Origin: an uncultured Desulfobulbaceae bacterium
GTDB taxonomy: Bacteria; Desulfobacterota; Desulfobulbia; Desulfobulbales; BM004
DNA length: 62,158 nucleotides
Assembly: GCA_945787325.1 (NCBI GenBank)
Contig: CALZHP010000006.1
Location: forward strand, 1 to 62,158
Reading direction: 5' to 3'
A program made the position numbers and the translations under genes. Under the pieces are notes generated by a model. It saw only the letters and a program-made list of their open reading frames with translations. It searched no databases and had not been told where the DNA came from. Below are positions 54,037-62,138 of the stretch, in pieces; positions within the stretch are counted from its first letter, which is position 1, and every line of letters begins with the position of its first letter.

Positions 54037-55239
54037 CTAAGATGATGATGTATGCAGTTTGTGCAAAGCAAGCTGAGCTACCTGAGAAAGGTATGCTGCA
54101 CCTATCGGCAGAACTCCTTCGTCAAAATCAAAATAGGGACTGTGAGCAGGACCGTCAGCTCGATCTTTCCCCCCAGCACCGAATCGTACCAGGCACCCTG
54201 GAATGCGCTGCAGAAAAAACGAGAAATCCTCTCCACCAAGGCTGGGATGACGCTGTTTGACAAGACCTTCCTCTCCTGTCACTCTAGTAACGGCTTCACA
54301 TGCCACCTCCGCCGCCTGCTTATCGTTGATTACCGGGGGAAGTCCTTCGCCAAAAGTGATTTCCGTAGTTACATCATAAAGATCATCCATGGCCCCGACC
54401 ATGCGCTCCAGCCCGGCAATGATCTGGGACCGTATATCAGGATGGGTGCTGCGTATCGTGCCTTTAAGGGATGTCTGCTCTGCAATAACATTGTGGGCGC
54501 TACCGCCTTCAATGCGACCCACGCTTACAACTGTAGGGTATGAGGGATTAACTTCTCGTGATACAAGTGTCTGAATGCTCATGACAAGAAGGCTGGCGAC
54601 AACGATGCTGTCTACCGTTTCGTGAGGTCGGGATGCATGTCCGCCTCTACCGCAGATTTTAATATTAAAAGGGTCGGTGTAGGCGCATATAAGTCCGGGT
54701 TCAGCAGCGATCTGACCTACATTAAAATGCCGGTCAATGTGTCCGGCGAAAATTTGTTGAATACCTTCCAGAGCACCTTCTTTAATCATAGCATGGGCAC
54801 CGTTGCCGGACTCTTCTGCCGGTTGGAAAAACAATACAACTTTCCCAGGTATATCGGAGTTTTTCAAAAGTGCTGCTGCTCCCAGCAACATGGCAACGTG
54901 ACCGTCGTGACCGCAGGCATGCATCATGCCGGGAATTTTTGAAGTAAAAGATAGACCGGTTTTTTCAAGGACCGGAAGGCCGTCCATGTCGGCGCGTAGG
55001 GCGATACAGGGCTGGTCTTTACTCTCGTTTCCGATGGCGGCTATAATACCTGTCTTGGAAGAGTCCCTTAGAACAGGAACCCCTATTTCACCAAGCTTTT
55101 CAGCAATGTATTTTCTGGTGCGATGTTCCTGGTATCCGGGTTCAGGATACTGGTGAATGGTTCGTCGTATATCTCTTATCCATCCAGTAAGTTCAGGATC
55201 AGGCACAATTGCAGAGTTAGTGGGAGATTTATCATTCAT
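54037..55239 (-). CDS. M20-family amidohydrolase (N-acyl-amino-acid hydrolase-like)
   Basis: This 400-residue cytosolic metal enzyme removes acyl groups from amino acids or cleaves small peptides. The family's metal motifs are seen in ALRADMDGLPV near residue 88 and MMHACGHDGHVAMLLG near 109, with the catalytic PAEESGNGAH near 141 and LGGEDFSFF near 357. It lies 47 bp upstream of the ligase gene on the same strand, in the gamma-glutamyl group. The acyl substrate is unknown. Confidence 0.93.
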   Translation of the reverse strand: MNDKSPTNSAIVPDPELTGWIRDIRRTIHQYPEPGYQEHRTRKYIAEKLGEIGVPVLRDSSKTGIIAAIGNESKDQPCIALRADMDGLPVLEKTGLSFTSKIPGMMHACGHDGHVAMLLGAAALLKNSDIPGKVVLFFQPAEESGNGAHAMIKEGALEGIQQIFAGHIDRHFNVGQIAAEPGLICAYTDPFNIKICGRGGHASRPHETVDSIVVASLLVMSIQTLVSREVNPSYPTVVSVGRIEGGSAHNVIAEQTSLKGTIRSTHPDIRSQIIAGLERMVGAMDDLYDVTTEITFGEGLPPVINDKQAAEVACEAVTRVTGEEGLVKQRHPSLGGEDFSFFLQRIPGCLVRFGAGGKDRADGPAHSPYFDFDEGVLPIGAAYLSQVAQLALHKLHTSSS

Positions 55240-55253
55240 ATTATAAATTTAAT

Positions 55254-55520
55254 TTACAGCACCTTCTTGATGTGCGGATGTTTCTTTAACGCTTCATAGA
55301 TTGACGTACGGTTTTCTTCATCGATTACATGTACTTCGAGGTTCAGGCAGTGATATTTCCCTTTACTGCTCCTGTTGGAGTAGGTTACCGAACAGGTAAT
55401 ATCAACAACGGTTTCACTTATTGCCTGTCGGATTAAATTATCGTCAGTTCCGATGACCTTGTAAAGCCAGCGGCAAGGATACTCTACCTGAAGTTTTTCC
55501 CTGTCAATTTCTGATACCAT
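55254..55520 (-). CDS. DUF493/YbeD-family protein
   Basis: This 88-residue protein has the YbeD-type ferredoxin-like fold: YPCRWLYKVIG at the first strand, ISETV helix, KGKYHCLNLEVHV central strands and IYEALKKHPHIKKVL final helix and strand. Members are thought to be small regulatory domains; E. coli YbeD sits beside lipB. It is the first gene of the minus-strand operon that runs through yejF. A terminator for the opposite side lies about 110 bp away. Confidence 0.88.
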   Translation of the reverse strand: MVSEIDREKLQVEYPCRWLYKVIGTDDNLIRQAISETVVDITCSVTYSNRSSKGKYHCLNLEVHVIDEENRTSIYEALKKHPHIKKVL

Positions 55521-55632
55521 GGTATTTTGTCCGTCCTGCCAGGTTGATCCTTATTAATAATAGTAATTAATCACTTTTTATATGTTTGTGTCAAGGAAAC
55601 CCAGTTCTTACAGGTAGGAAAAGAAGTAACTG

Positions 55633-55668
55633 AAAAAGGGTTTAAGCCGTGACGCCTAAACCCTTTTT
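55633..55668. terminator. Bidirectional rho-independent terminator
   Basis: AAAAAGGGTTTA (55633-55644) and TAAACCCTTTTT (55657-55668) form a 12-bp stem around a 12-base loop. It lies just after the OmpA-like lipoprotein gene on the minus strand. Confidence 0.88.
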
Positions 55669-55726
55669 CTTATGATATGTACCGGCTATTAATAATCGCC
55701 GGAATGAATTACTATTTAATAACCTG

Positions 55727-56434
55727 TTAATATCTTGGCTGGTAGTTCTGCTGTGGATAACCTCCCTGCTGCTGGTAATCCTGCTGAACCTGGGGAGCGA
55801 TTTTAATTTCAACTCTCCTGTTAATCTGGCGTCCCGACTCGGTGTCATTTGAAGCTGCCGGCATTGATTCTCCATACCCAACAACTTCTACACGTCCACT
55901 ACTTACACCTCGTTGTGCCAGCAGATCTTTCACAGAATTTGCCCGTCGATTGGAAAGGTCCATATTATATGCTTCTGAGCCTTGGCTGTCTGTATGACCT
56001 TCAACCCTTATAAGAGTCTGGGGATACTGGGTCAGAACACCAGCTACCCTGTCAATTTCCGAGAAAAGACCGGGTTTAACGACGGCGGAATTAGTGTCAA
56101 AAGTCACATCACCTTTGAATGTAACAGCAAGGAGATTACCTTCCCTGCGGACAGCAGCAGCTTCGGATGCTGCAAGGGCCGTTCGCATATCCCTTTCCTG
56201 GTTGTCCATCATTTTACCGACTCCGGCACCACCTGCTCCACCAATAGCAGCACCTATTGCCGCGCCCATGAGTGTACCTTTGGTATCTTTTCCAATTACC
56301 TGACCGAGTAAAGCACCGGCAACAGCTCCGCCTGCTGCACCATATGTTGCGCCCTTACCGGTCTTAGTCTGAGGGGCAGCACAAGCTGCTAACAGAAAAA
56401 TACATATAACTCCCGCGATTATAAATTTGTTCAT
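55727..56434 (-). CDS. OmpA-family lipoprotein with glycine-zipper segment
   Basis: This 235-residue protein has a signal peptide with lipobox (LLAACAAP, lipidated Cys at 18), a glycine-zipper stretch (GAAGGAVAGALLGQ, GAAIGAAIGGAGGAG, about residues 30-70) that can insert in or pack on the membrane, and an OmpA domain from about residue 108. Peptidoglycan-binding signatures VEGHTDSQGSEAYN and LSNRRANSV are intact, and the tail is Gln/Tyr-rich. It should link outer membrane and cell wall, as in YiaD-type proteins. Confidence 0.93.
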   Translation of the reverse strand: MNKFIIAGVICIFLLAACAAPQTKTGKGATYGAAGGAVAGALLGQVIGKDTKGTLMGAAIGAAIGGAGGAGVGKMMDNQERDMRTALAASEAAAVRREGNLLAVTFKGDVTFDTNSAVVKPGLFSEIDRVAGVLTQYPQTLIRVEGHTDSQGSEAYNMDLSNRRANSVKDLLAQRGVSSGRVEVVGYGESMPAASNDTESGRQINRRVEIKIAPQVQQDYQQQGGYPQQNYQPRY

Positions 56435-56670
56435 TTTCTTCTCCTTTAATGAATAATTGCTGTAAGTAGTTTCTTCTCTAAACCTTTAGAGCATGGTGAG
56501 CTGTCTGTCAATGGGAAAGGTGAGAGAAATTGACCTGGATGATTTGTTAATGATAAAGATATGGACTAATTGAGTGGACTTTTTTCTTTATCGGTAATAC
56601 TATTTTCTTAAAAGCATGACCCTATTTAGTATGAATATTTTGTTAAATGACTCTAATGAGAGATAGTGTA

Positions 56671-57186
56671 ATGAATGAATTGAAATGGAAATCGCTTATA
56701 ACAGTTTTTTTGCTTTTATTTATCTCGCCCTTTGTTGGTTGTTCACCTGTAATTCCCCAGGCAACATTGCAGCAGGTTGATAAGAGTATAAGTTTTGAAG
56801 CTCTTCAGCAAAATCCCGATTTGTATAGAGGAAAAATGGTTTTGCTGGGTGGAGACATAATCGAGGCAAAAAATGAACCGTCAAGAACTGTTTTTGTAGT
56901 ACTTGCACGGACACTAGATTCACGTAACAGGCCACTTGAGAAATATGGCTCCAAGGGGAGGTTTATCTTCTATCAGCCAGGGTTTCTCGATCCAGCTATT
57001 TACAGGCCTGATAGAAAAATTTCTGTTGCAGGGGTTGTTGTAGGCCAGGAGGTAAGGCCTCTTGGTGATATTACATATAAGTACCCTGTAATAGAAAACA
57101 GAGTGCTCTATCTATGGACTGAAGATGATTATTACAAGAGCGAGCCAGCTATCCATTTTGGAATTGGGGTGGGTGTTGGCCTTTAG
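56671..57186 (+). CDS. Slp-family outer-membrane lipoprotein (first copy)
   Basis: This protein has a signal peptide with lipobox FVGC, then the Slp pattern: ISFEALQQNPDLYRGKMVLLGGDI, GRFIFYQPGFLDPAIYRPDRKISVAGVV, and KYPVIE near the end. Slp proteins are starvation- or stress-induced outer-membrane lipoproteins of unclear function. The open frame starts at 56647, but I prefer the ATG at 56671 (171 residues) because it gives a normal signal peptide and follows GAGAGA. A second Slp gene begins 15 bp downstream. Confidence 0.9.
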   Translation: MNELKWKSLITVFLLLFISPFVGCSPVIPQATLQQVDKSISFEALQQNPDLYRGKMVLLGGDIIEAKNEPSRTVFVVLARTLDSRNRPLEKYGSKGRFIFYQPGFLDPAIYRPDRKISVAGVVVGQEVRPLGDITYKYPVIENRVLYLWTEDDYYKSEPAIHFGIGVGVGL

Positions 57187-57201
57187 CAGTGAGGTGGCGA
57201 A

Positions 57202-57750
57202 ATGAAAAATTATATACTGGTTTTAACAACAATACTTCTACTTTCAGGATGTGCCGGGCAGGTTATATCTACGGACACTCTGGCTGAAATTGATCCGCAA
57301 CAGAGTTTTTTAGATATTCTAAAGTCACCACTGGCTTATAAGGGGAGTACGGTTTTATTGGGGGGAGTTATTGTAAAAGCCACCAACAAAAGTGAGGGAA
57401 CTCTGCTCGAGGTGTACCAGACAATGCTGAACAGAAATCAAAAGCCTATTAATATCGATGATTCTCATGGCCGTTTTCTGGCATTATATAAAGGATTTCT
57501 TGATAGTGAGGTTTATCGATCTGGGAGAAGGGTTACCATTGCAGGTGTTGTTCAGGGAGAGGAAACCATGAAACTGGGTGAAGTTAATTATCGTTACCCA
57601 TATTTGATAATTAAAGAAATAAATTTATTCCAGGAAGAAAAGCCTATAGGTTACGATCCATATTATCCATATCATTATGGATATCCCTGGTACCCGTATG
57701 ACCCGTGGCTATATCCACGCTATCGGCACAGGTATTACCCGTACAATTAA
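57202..57750 (+). CDS. Slp-family outer-membrane lipoprotein (second copy) with Tyr/Pro-rich tail
   Basis: This 182-residue lipoprotein has the lipobox LLSGCAG and the same landmarks as its neighbour: SPLAYKGSTVLLGGVIV, GRFLALYKGFLDSEVYRSGRRVTIAGVV and NYRYPYLIIKEI. The two are tandem paralogues that have diverged well. The last 35 residues are rich in Tyr, Pro and His (DPYYPYHYGYPWYP), which the first copy lacks; this might bind metal or peptidoglycan. A strong terminator follows the stop codon by about 35 bp. Confidence 0.92.
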   Translation: MKNYILVLTTILLLSGCAGQVISTDTLAEIDPQQSFLDILKSPLAYKGSTVLLGGVIVKATNKSEGTLLEVYQTMLNRNQKPINIDDSHGRFLALYKGFLDSEVYRSGRRVTIAGVVQGEETMKLGEVNYRYPYLIIKEINLFQEEKPIGYDPYYPYHYGYPWYPYDPWLYPRYRHRYYPYN

Positions 57751-57784
57751 TTCTTAATAAAACAGGAACAGATTTCAAAAGATA

Positions 57785-57818
57785 ATAAGGGTTACAGCAA
57801 GAACGCTGTAACCCTTAT
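57785..57818 (+). terminator. Rho-independent terminator after the Slp pair
   Basis: ATAAGGGTTACAGC and GCTGTAACCCTTAT form a perfect 14-bp stem around AAGAAC, followed by T-rich sequence. On the minus strand it lies 10 bases beyond a tRNA 3'-end relic, so it may have been that tRNA's terminator. Confidence 0.9.
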
Positions 57819-57827
57819 TTAGTTATA

Positions 57828-57856
57828 TGGTGACCTCTACGGGACTTGAACCTGAC
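57828..57856 (-). pseudogene. tRNA 3'-end relic (T arm, acceptor strand, CCA), copy 1
   Basis: Read on the minus strand, this is GGTTCAAGTCCCG, then TAGAGGTCACCA, ending in CCA. It matches the relic at 60522 in 22 of 24 bases over the comparable part. The T stem is imperfect and no anticodon arm, D arm or 5' acceptor strand is found upstream, so it is not a working tRNA. A hairpin terminator follows at 10 bases. Confidence 0.65.
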
Positions 57857-57947
57857 ATGTGGGCAGGAAAAATGTCAATAAAGTCAAGTTGGATCCTTGT
57901 TCACCTTATTTCCTTCAGCATGCTTTGTGACAGAGTGTCAGGGTGAG

Positions 57948-59213
57948 TTAGCCAGGCTGCAATGGGGCAAATTTATTTTCGTAATATTTTTTTGTAATGT
58001 TTTGCTCCTTGTGAACTGTGTCAAGTATATCTTTATAGTTTTCAATTAAAATATCCACGATCTGTTTATCCAGCACATTTTGCTGTCCCTTCCGATAGAG
58101 ATCACCAAGCAGTTTTTCTTTAGGCATTCCGCGACGGTAGGGTCTATCCTCTGCCATGGCAGTAAACATATCGGCAACAGTAATAATACGCGATTGGGTG
58201 CTTAGTCGGCTTGCCTCATGGTGAAAAGGATATCCTGAGCCGTTTAGTTTTTCATGGTGAAAAGCTGCCCATTCAGCGATGTGCTGCAGGCCCCCTATGG
58301 TGTTCAGGATCGTGAATGTATGATAGGGATGTTGTTTTATAAAGGTCTTATCTTTTTTCGTAAGCCGCCCTTGTTTGTTCAAAATTGAATTCGGCACAAC
58401 AAGTTTGCCGATATCATGGAAGTTTCCAGCTATTTCAATCAGGTCAACTTCTGTTTTCGTGAAACCGAATATTCTTGCTATTACTGCGGCACATGTGGCA
58501 ACTCCCGATGAATGGGTTGACGTATAACGAGATCGGAAGTCGATAATATTACGAAAGAGATGTGCAATCTTGCAAATATCTGCGATTTCAACCTTCAACC
58601 GTTTGTAAGGTCCCTTGTGCAAGAGGAGGGAAAACAAACGAGGTGAAGTTAAATCCAACCAGAATTCTTCACGTTGGGCGGTGTCGACAAAATGCTGAAA
58701 TATTTCAGGATGAATCTGGTTGCCCGCCATTAAAGAAAGTTTCCGAACGAGCGACTCATGTTGGTGTAAAATAAATTTCGGCCTTTTGATGAGCCTTTCG
58801 AGATAGTCTGCAAGAAAGAGTATCTGGCTATAAAAGGCGTTTTTGCTGTCTCGATCCTTTCCCCAGTCATGCCATGGCGTGTGATGATGTCGGACAATCT
58901 TTCCTGCAGGCTTCAGCCAACTGACGCTTTCCAAAAACAGTTGACCACGTTTACAGTGCTGTTCAGTGTTTTCCACCTCGAATTTAAGGATATCAATCTT
59001 TTCTTCAGGGCTAATGGCGCCTACATCGTGCAATAGAGCTGCAACAAAAATATGCTCGATGTCTTCTTCTGTCAGGTTTGCCTGCTTGCATATTTCCCAA
59101 GCGATAAAAGCAGTCCTCTGCTGGTGAGAAACAATAAGTGGGCTGACAAGGTCCATGGCGTCTGAAAGAGACAGTAGTAAGTTGCCGAGGTTTACGTTAG
59201 GTGATGGTTGCAT
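57948..59213 (-). CDS. Double HD-domain protein with HD-GYP (c-di-GMP phosphodiesterase-like)
   Basis: This 421-residue cytosolic protein has an N-terminal HD domain (AALLHDVGAISPEE near residue 58, HHHTPWHDW near 111) and a C-terminal HD-GYP domain (FHDIGKLVVP near 268, FHHEKLNGSGYP near 320, ADMFTAMAEDRPYR near 350). The second has all signature residues for c-di-GMP hydrolysis. The first HD lacks the GYP extension and may be regulatory or act on another phosphate ester. It lies between the two tRNA relics and has no close partner gene. Confidence 0.9.
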   Translation of the reverse strand: MQPSPNVNLGNLLLSLSDAMDLVSPLIVSHQQRTAFIAWEICKQANLTEEDIEHIFVAALLHDVGAISPEEKIDILKFEVENTEQHCKRGQLFLESVSWLKPAGKIVRHHHTPWHDWGKDRDSKNAFYSQILFLADYLERLIKRPKFILHQHESLVRKLSLMAGNQIHPEIFQHFVDTAQREEFWLDLTSPRLFSLLLHKGPYKRLKVEIADICKIAHLFRNIIDFRSRYTSTHSSGVATCAAVIARIFGFTKTEVDLIEIAGNFHDIGKLVVPNSILNKQGRLTKKDKTFIKQHPYHTFTILNTIGGLQHIAEWAAFHHEKLNGSGYPFHHEASRLSTQSRIITVADMFTAMAEDRPYRRGMPKEKLLGDLYRKGQQNVLDKQIVDILIENYKDILDTVHKEQNITKKYYENKFAPLQPG

Positions 59214-59857
59214 AGTGCCTGGAAAATGATAGTTAGGGTGAATGGAAGTCTGTAAAAAATGGCATAATCGTAGCGCGTTTTCCTTACAAAAATATAAAAA
59301 CCTCCTACTTCAGTTGTTATTTATTTTTACGATCTACGGGAAGACATTGTTAGTTTTGCTACCGAGTCTCAAGTATATCTTATTCTAAATCTATAATAAA
59401 TGTGCAACGCGACGGTCAAGTACAAATCCGCGCTAAAAATGTACTGTTACATGTATCAAATCCTGAAGTCTGATTTATGGACTAATACATCACTGGAAAC
59501 AAATTGCCAACATATATAACGTCAGTAATTTCTATTCAATACAGGATTTATTGTGACATTAAAAAGTCAGGAGTTGTAAGGGAGGAGCGTGATGGATTAC
59601 GGTTAAATTAGTTCCGGGTGGTTCCGGGAAAACCATACTTAATTAATTCTTCTTCGCACACGCAATTGCTTTACACCTGTTGCACTAATCTGTCATAAGG
59701 TACAATTATTCGCGATAATCACCCGCACTAAAAAATGTTTCCATGTGCCGATTGCCCCGTTGAATTACATGGTGAGGTATAACTGGGACCACCACCCGCG
59801 CTATGCGTGCCTCTACACAAGAACTATATACAGCAAAAACAAATATTCAAAAATTAC
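59214..59857. other. Long AT-rich region between HD-GYP and the small membrane protein gene
   Basis: About 640 bases with no credible gene; the few short open frames overlap the 59858 gene or have no recognisable content. I see no repeat of the families found elsewhere. Confidence 0.45.
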
Positions 59858-60295
59858 TCAGCCGTTTTCAACCGGCCTTTCCTCTATGTTTTTACCGAGT
59901 TCATCTGTGGAAGGATATTGTTGGTCGCTTGTAATTTCACCCCCTTTTCTCTTTTTGAGATAAAGGCGTACATAATGGGGCAATATATAATTATCCGGCC
60001 ACCTGTAAAGATAGACCGCAAAGTCCTGCTTTGCTTTTTTAGAGTTGAATTGGGCACCGTACAATTCGAGAGACTTGACGAAGATATCAAACTCTGAACA
60101 GCCGTCTTCTTCAGCAAGGTCGGTTACTTCATTTCTTGTTCCAAGTTCCTTGGTCATATGTATGTGAAGCTGCAGGACAATACGAAAAAATACAATAATA
60201 AGAAGCAGACCGAGAAGGTTGTAAAAAGCCACATCCGATAATGTAATGAGGTGCTTGAAGAATTCGTAACTATCTGAAAATATATTGAAAAACAT
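59858..60295 (-). CDS. Small single-span membrane protein, unknown
   Basis: This 145-residue protein has a hydrophobic segment (about residues 19-42) and a charged cytosolic part that ends in an acidic tail (ERPVENG). I do not recognise the family. No signal peptide cleavage site is apparent, so it should remain membrane-anchored. It lies between the two tRNA relics. Overlapping plus-strand frames are shadows. Confidence 0.55.
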   Translation of the reverse strand: MFFNIFSDSYEFFKHLITLSDVAFYNLLGLLLIIVFFRIVLQLHIHMTKELGTRNEVTDLAEEDGCSEFDIFVKSLELYGAQFNSKKAKQDFAVYLYRWPDNYILPHYVRLYLKKRKGGEITSDQQYPSTDELGKNIEERPVENG

Positions 60296-60480
60296 AACAA
60301 TAGACCTTGTGCAGAAAATGAATAACCATTCATTTTCTAGTGTACCCCATTGTGATAGTACATGACAAGGAATATATTTTTTTATGACCGATTTATTTTT
60401 CAGGAATTGATTGAATGAGAAAACAAGTACTAGAAATGATACATAGAGTTGTGAAATTAAAGCTTAGTATTCAAATATGA

Positions 60481-60512
60481 AAGGGCTTCAGATAAATATA
60501 CCTGAAGCCCTT
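60481..60512. terminator. Rho-independent terminator beside the tRNA relic
   Basis: AAGGGCTTCAG (60481-60491) pairs perfectly with CTGAAGCCCTT (60502-60512). As at 57785, the hairpin lies 9-10 bases from the CCA end of a tRNA relic on the minus strand. Confidence 0.88.
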
Positions 60513-60521
60513 ATTATTTCC

Positions 60522-60562
60522 TGGTGACCCCTACGGGACTCGAACCCGTGCTACCGGCGTGA
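60522..60562 (-). pseudogene. tRNA 3'-end relic (T arm, acceptor strand, CCA), copy 2
   Basis: On the minus strand the sequence has a perfect 5-bp T stem (ACGGG, TTCGAGT, CCCGT), a 3' acceptor strand AGGGGTC, discriminator A and CCA. The matching 5' acceptor strand (GACCCCT) is absent from the upstream 150 bases, so only the 3' part of a tRNA remains. The parent tRNA cannot be named from this part. Confidence 0.7.
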
Positions 60563-60747
60563 TATCAATTATGATGACATGTTATTTTCTCTTCTAAAGG
60601 TGAGCTGATTCAAAAAATAAATCTGTCCCGGAATTTTTTCCATAATGCAATAATGCAAGCCTGACCCCCAATCACTACTGGAAAGTAAATTCGCCATATA
60701 GTCTGTTAGAGCATATGATTTAGTAAACCATAATTATGAAATTCGCC

Positions 60748-60858
60748 ATCTAACGTAGAACTAACCGGCCACCGGAATGCATGTCCAAAAGCAAGCGACC
60801 CGGAGACGCTCGCAAAAGCCGCCTAGGTCGGACAATCCGGTTTAGTGGCTGGTTGGCA
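60748..60858 (-). repeat. attC-like imperfect palindrome 1
   Basis: Directly after the cytochrome stop codon. Arms include ACTAA-CCGG with CCGGTTAGT and ACCGGA with TCCGGT; the central GCGAGCG pairs with CGCTTGC. The far end reads GTTAGAT, matching the GTTRRRY core of integron attC sites. Confidence 0.5.
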
Positions 60859-60861
60859 AGC

Positions 60862-61281
60862 CTATTCTTCAAGTTTGTTGTCAGTACTCTTAATGTAATT
60901 GATAACGTCCCATATTTGATTTTCATTAAGCTCGTCAGCAAAAGAAGGCATTTCTCCCTTGCCGTTTCGTATTTTCCAGAAGAAGTCTCCATCAGAGTGG
61001 CTCATTAATCTTTTGTATAAGTTACCAGTGTTTTTTTCGAGACCTGTTTCTTCAGATTTTAAACCTGTGGCATTCTCCCCGTGGCAGTGTGAACAGAGTT
61101 CTGTAAATATTGTTTTGCCACTGCAGATTGACGCAGGAGTAAGCGGCGTTGGATTCTTTCGCTGAGCTTCTTTTTTTGGGGCCTCCCAGCTATGGGCAGA
61201 TACATATCCGGATTGAATAGCGAGGAAGAATGAGATAGACATTGATATAATTATTGTCTTGAAAAGCGATGGCTTGGTCAT
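60862..61281 (-). CDS. Exported mono-heme class I cytochrome c
   Basis: This 139-residue protein has a signal peptide ending near SAHSW and one heme motif CSHCH at about residue 63, in the pattern FTELCSHCHGENATG. The axial methionine should be in GKGEMPSF, and IWDVINYIKS is the last helix of a class I cytochrome c. It should work in the periplasm as an electron carrier. It sits between two attC-like palindromes, as a cassette gene would. Its promoter, if any, is not visible. Confidence 0.9.
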   Translation of the reverse strand: MTKPSLFKTIIISMSISFFLAIQSGYVSAHSWEAPKKEAQRKNPTPLTPASICSGKTIFTELCSHCHGENATGLKSEETGLEKNTGNLYKRLMSHSDGDFFWKIRNGKGEMPSFADELNENQIWDVINYIKSTDNKLEE

Positions 61282-61318
61282 AAATTCACCTCATATGCAA
61301 TTGAAACAATATTGTCTC

Positions 61319-61406
61319 AATTAACGACCTGCATGAGAGGCGCGCCAAAAGCCTTGCAGCAACTAGGCAGCGCTGGTTCGCGTCCCTCTCAATGCTTTGG
61401 TTAAAC
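61319..61406 (-). repeat. attC-like imperfect palindrome 2 (best match)
   Basis: On the minus strand the order is GTTTAAC (core R''), 4-base spacer, L'' GCATTGAGAGG, variable middle, L' CCTCTCATGC, 5-base spacer, GTTAATT (core R'). L'' has one extra base relative to L', as in real attC sites, and the size (88 bases) is in the normal range. It lies 8 bases after the stop of the upstream gene. Confidence 0.65.
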
Positions 61407-61413
61407 GCTTTTA

Positions 61414-62037
61414 TTAATATTCAAATAATTGAAATTCTAATATTTTCTTACCTTCGCCTTCATTCAAAATCAATATTTTACCTTTTCGTTTGTAATCCAT
61501 TTCAATTTGTTCTCGATTCTCGAATTGTATGACAAGTTTATTATCTTGAAGTGAGTAGCTACCTTCTTCGATGGAAAGCGGAACAGAAAGTTGCATAATG
61601 CCTTTACTCGTAAACTTCATTAATGCTGTTTGCCCTGTGTAATGTTTAAATGTCCAGTTTCCAACAATAGGATGAGTGTTTGCTTTTTGGATACCTGCTC
61701 GTTTCATGATTTGCGGAGCTTCATTTGCGTCTCTAGAGTTAATTGTTAAAGTTTCTTCCTCGATTGAGAATTGTTGAAATATATCTTTGTCTGATTGAGT
61801 TGAATCTGACTCTTCAGTTTGTATGTTTATTTTGTCTTGGTTAATTATGTATCCAAAGTCAACAAGTGCACCAAAGGTGAAAGAGACATCACCCTCTTTT
61901 GTGAACATCCATTGACTCCCAAGGCCACCCTTAGTTCTGGAAGTAGCAGACCAAATGCCAGCAATATTTTCATTTGCAAAGCATCCGGAAGGGATAAGGA
62001 ATAAAATAAGGATGAGTAGGTGAATTAATTTTTTCAT
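61414..62037 (-). CDS. Exported protein of unknown function, cassette-like
   Basis: This 207-residue protein has a signal peptide (LIHLLILILFLIPSGCFANE; the cysteine is in a lipobox-like place but the pattern is imperfect). The mature part seems to have two similar beta-rich units: IAGIWSATSRTKGG with LTINSRD, and VGNWTFKHYTGQ with LVIQFENR. This suggests a duplicated lipocalin-like or calycin-type barrel, but I cannot name a family. It is bracketed by attC-like palindromes and reads away from the window edge. Confidence 0.75.
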   Translation of the reverse strand: MKKLIHLLILILFLIPSGCFANENIAGIWSATSRTKGGLGSQWMFTKEGDVSFTFGALVDFGYIINQDKINIQTEESDSTQSDKDIFQQFSIEEETLTINSRDANEAPQIMKRAGIQKANTHPIVGNWTFKHYTGQTALMKFTSKGIMQLSVPLSIEEGSYSLQDNKLVIQFENREQIEMDYKRKGKILILNEGEGKKILEFQLFEY

Positions 62038-62042
62038 TTTAC

Positions 62043-62138
62043 GTTTAATGCCGAGCTGACACGCAAATTGTCACTGATAATGGACGCGAAAGCGTCTGGT
62101 TATCAGGGAGAATTTGTCGAGTCGAGCGTTTGGTTATT
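62043..62138 (-). repeat. attC-like imperfect palindrome 3 at the window edge
   Basis: A long folded structure: GACGC and GCGTC around GAAA/TTTC, then TGATAA with TTATCA, then AAATT with AATTT, then GAGC with GCTC-like outer arms. The left end ATTAAAC approximates the GTTRRRY core and the right end has AATAACC, like the AAC core of the other two elements. The cassette preceding it would lie beyond the window. Confidence 0.55.

Larger units (their letters stand above)
60296..60747. other. Intergenic region with terminator and tRNA relic
   Basis: No gene is apparent. The region contains the terminator at 60481 and the tRNA relic at 60522, then about 190 bp of featureless sequence before the first attC-like palindrome. 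Confidence 0.5.

Noticed and set aside
60522-60562. Complete tRNA, including tRNA-Sec
   Set aside because: No 5' acceptor strand, D arm or anticodon arm is present, and the T arm and acceptor are not the long form of selC.
57785-60562. Recent genomic island with integrase between the tRNA relics
   Set aside because: No integrase, transposase or recombination directionality gene lies in the segment; only the relics remain.
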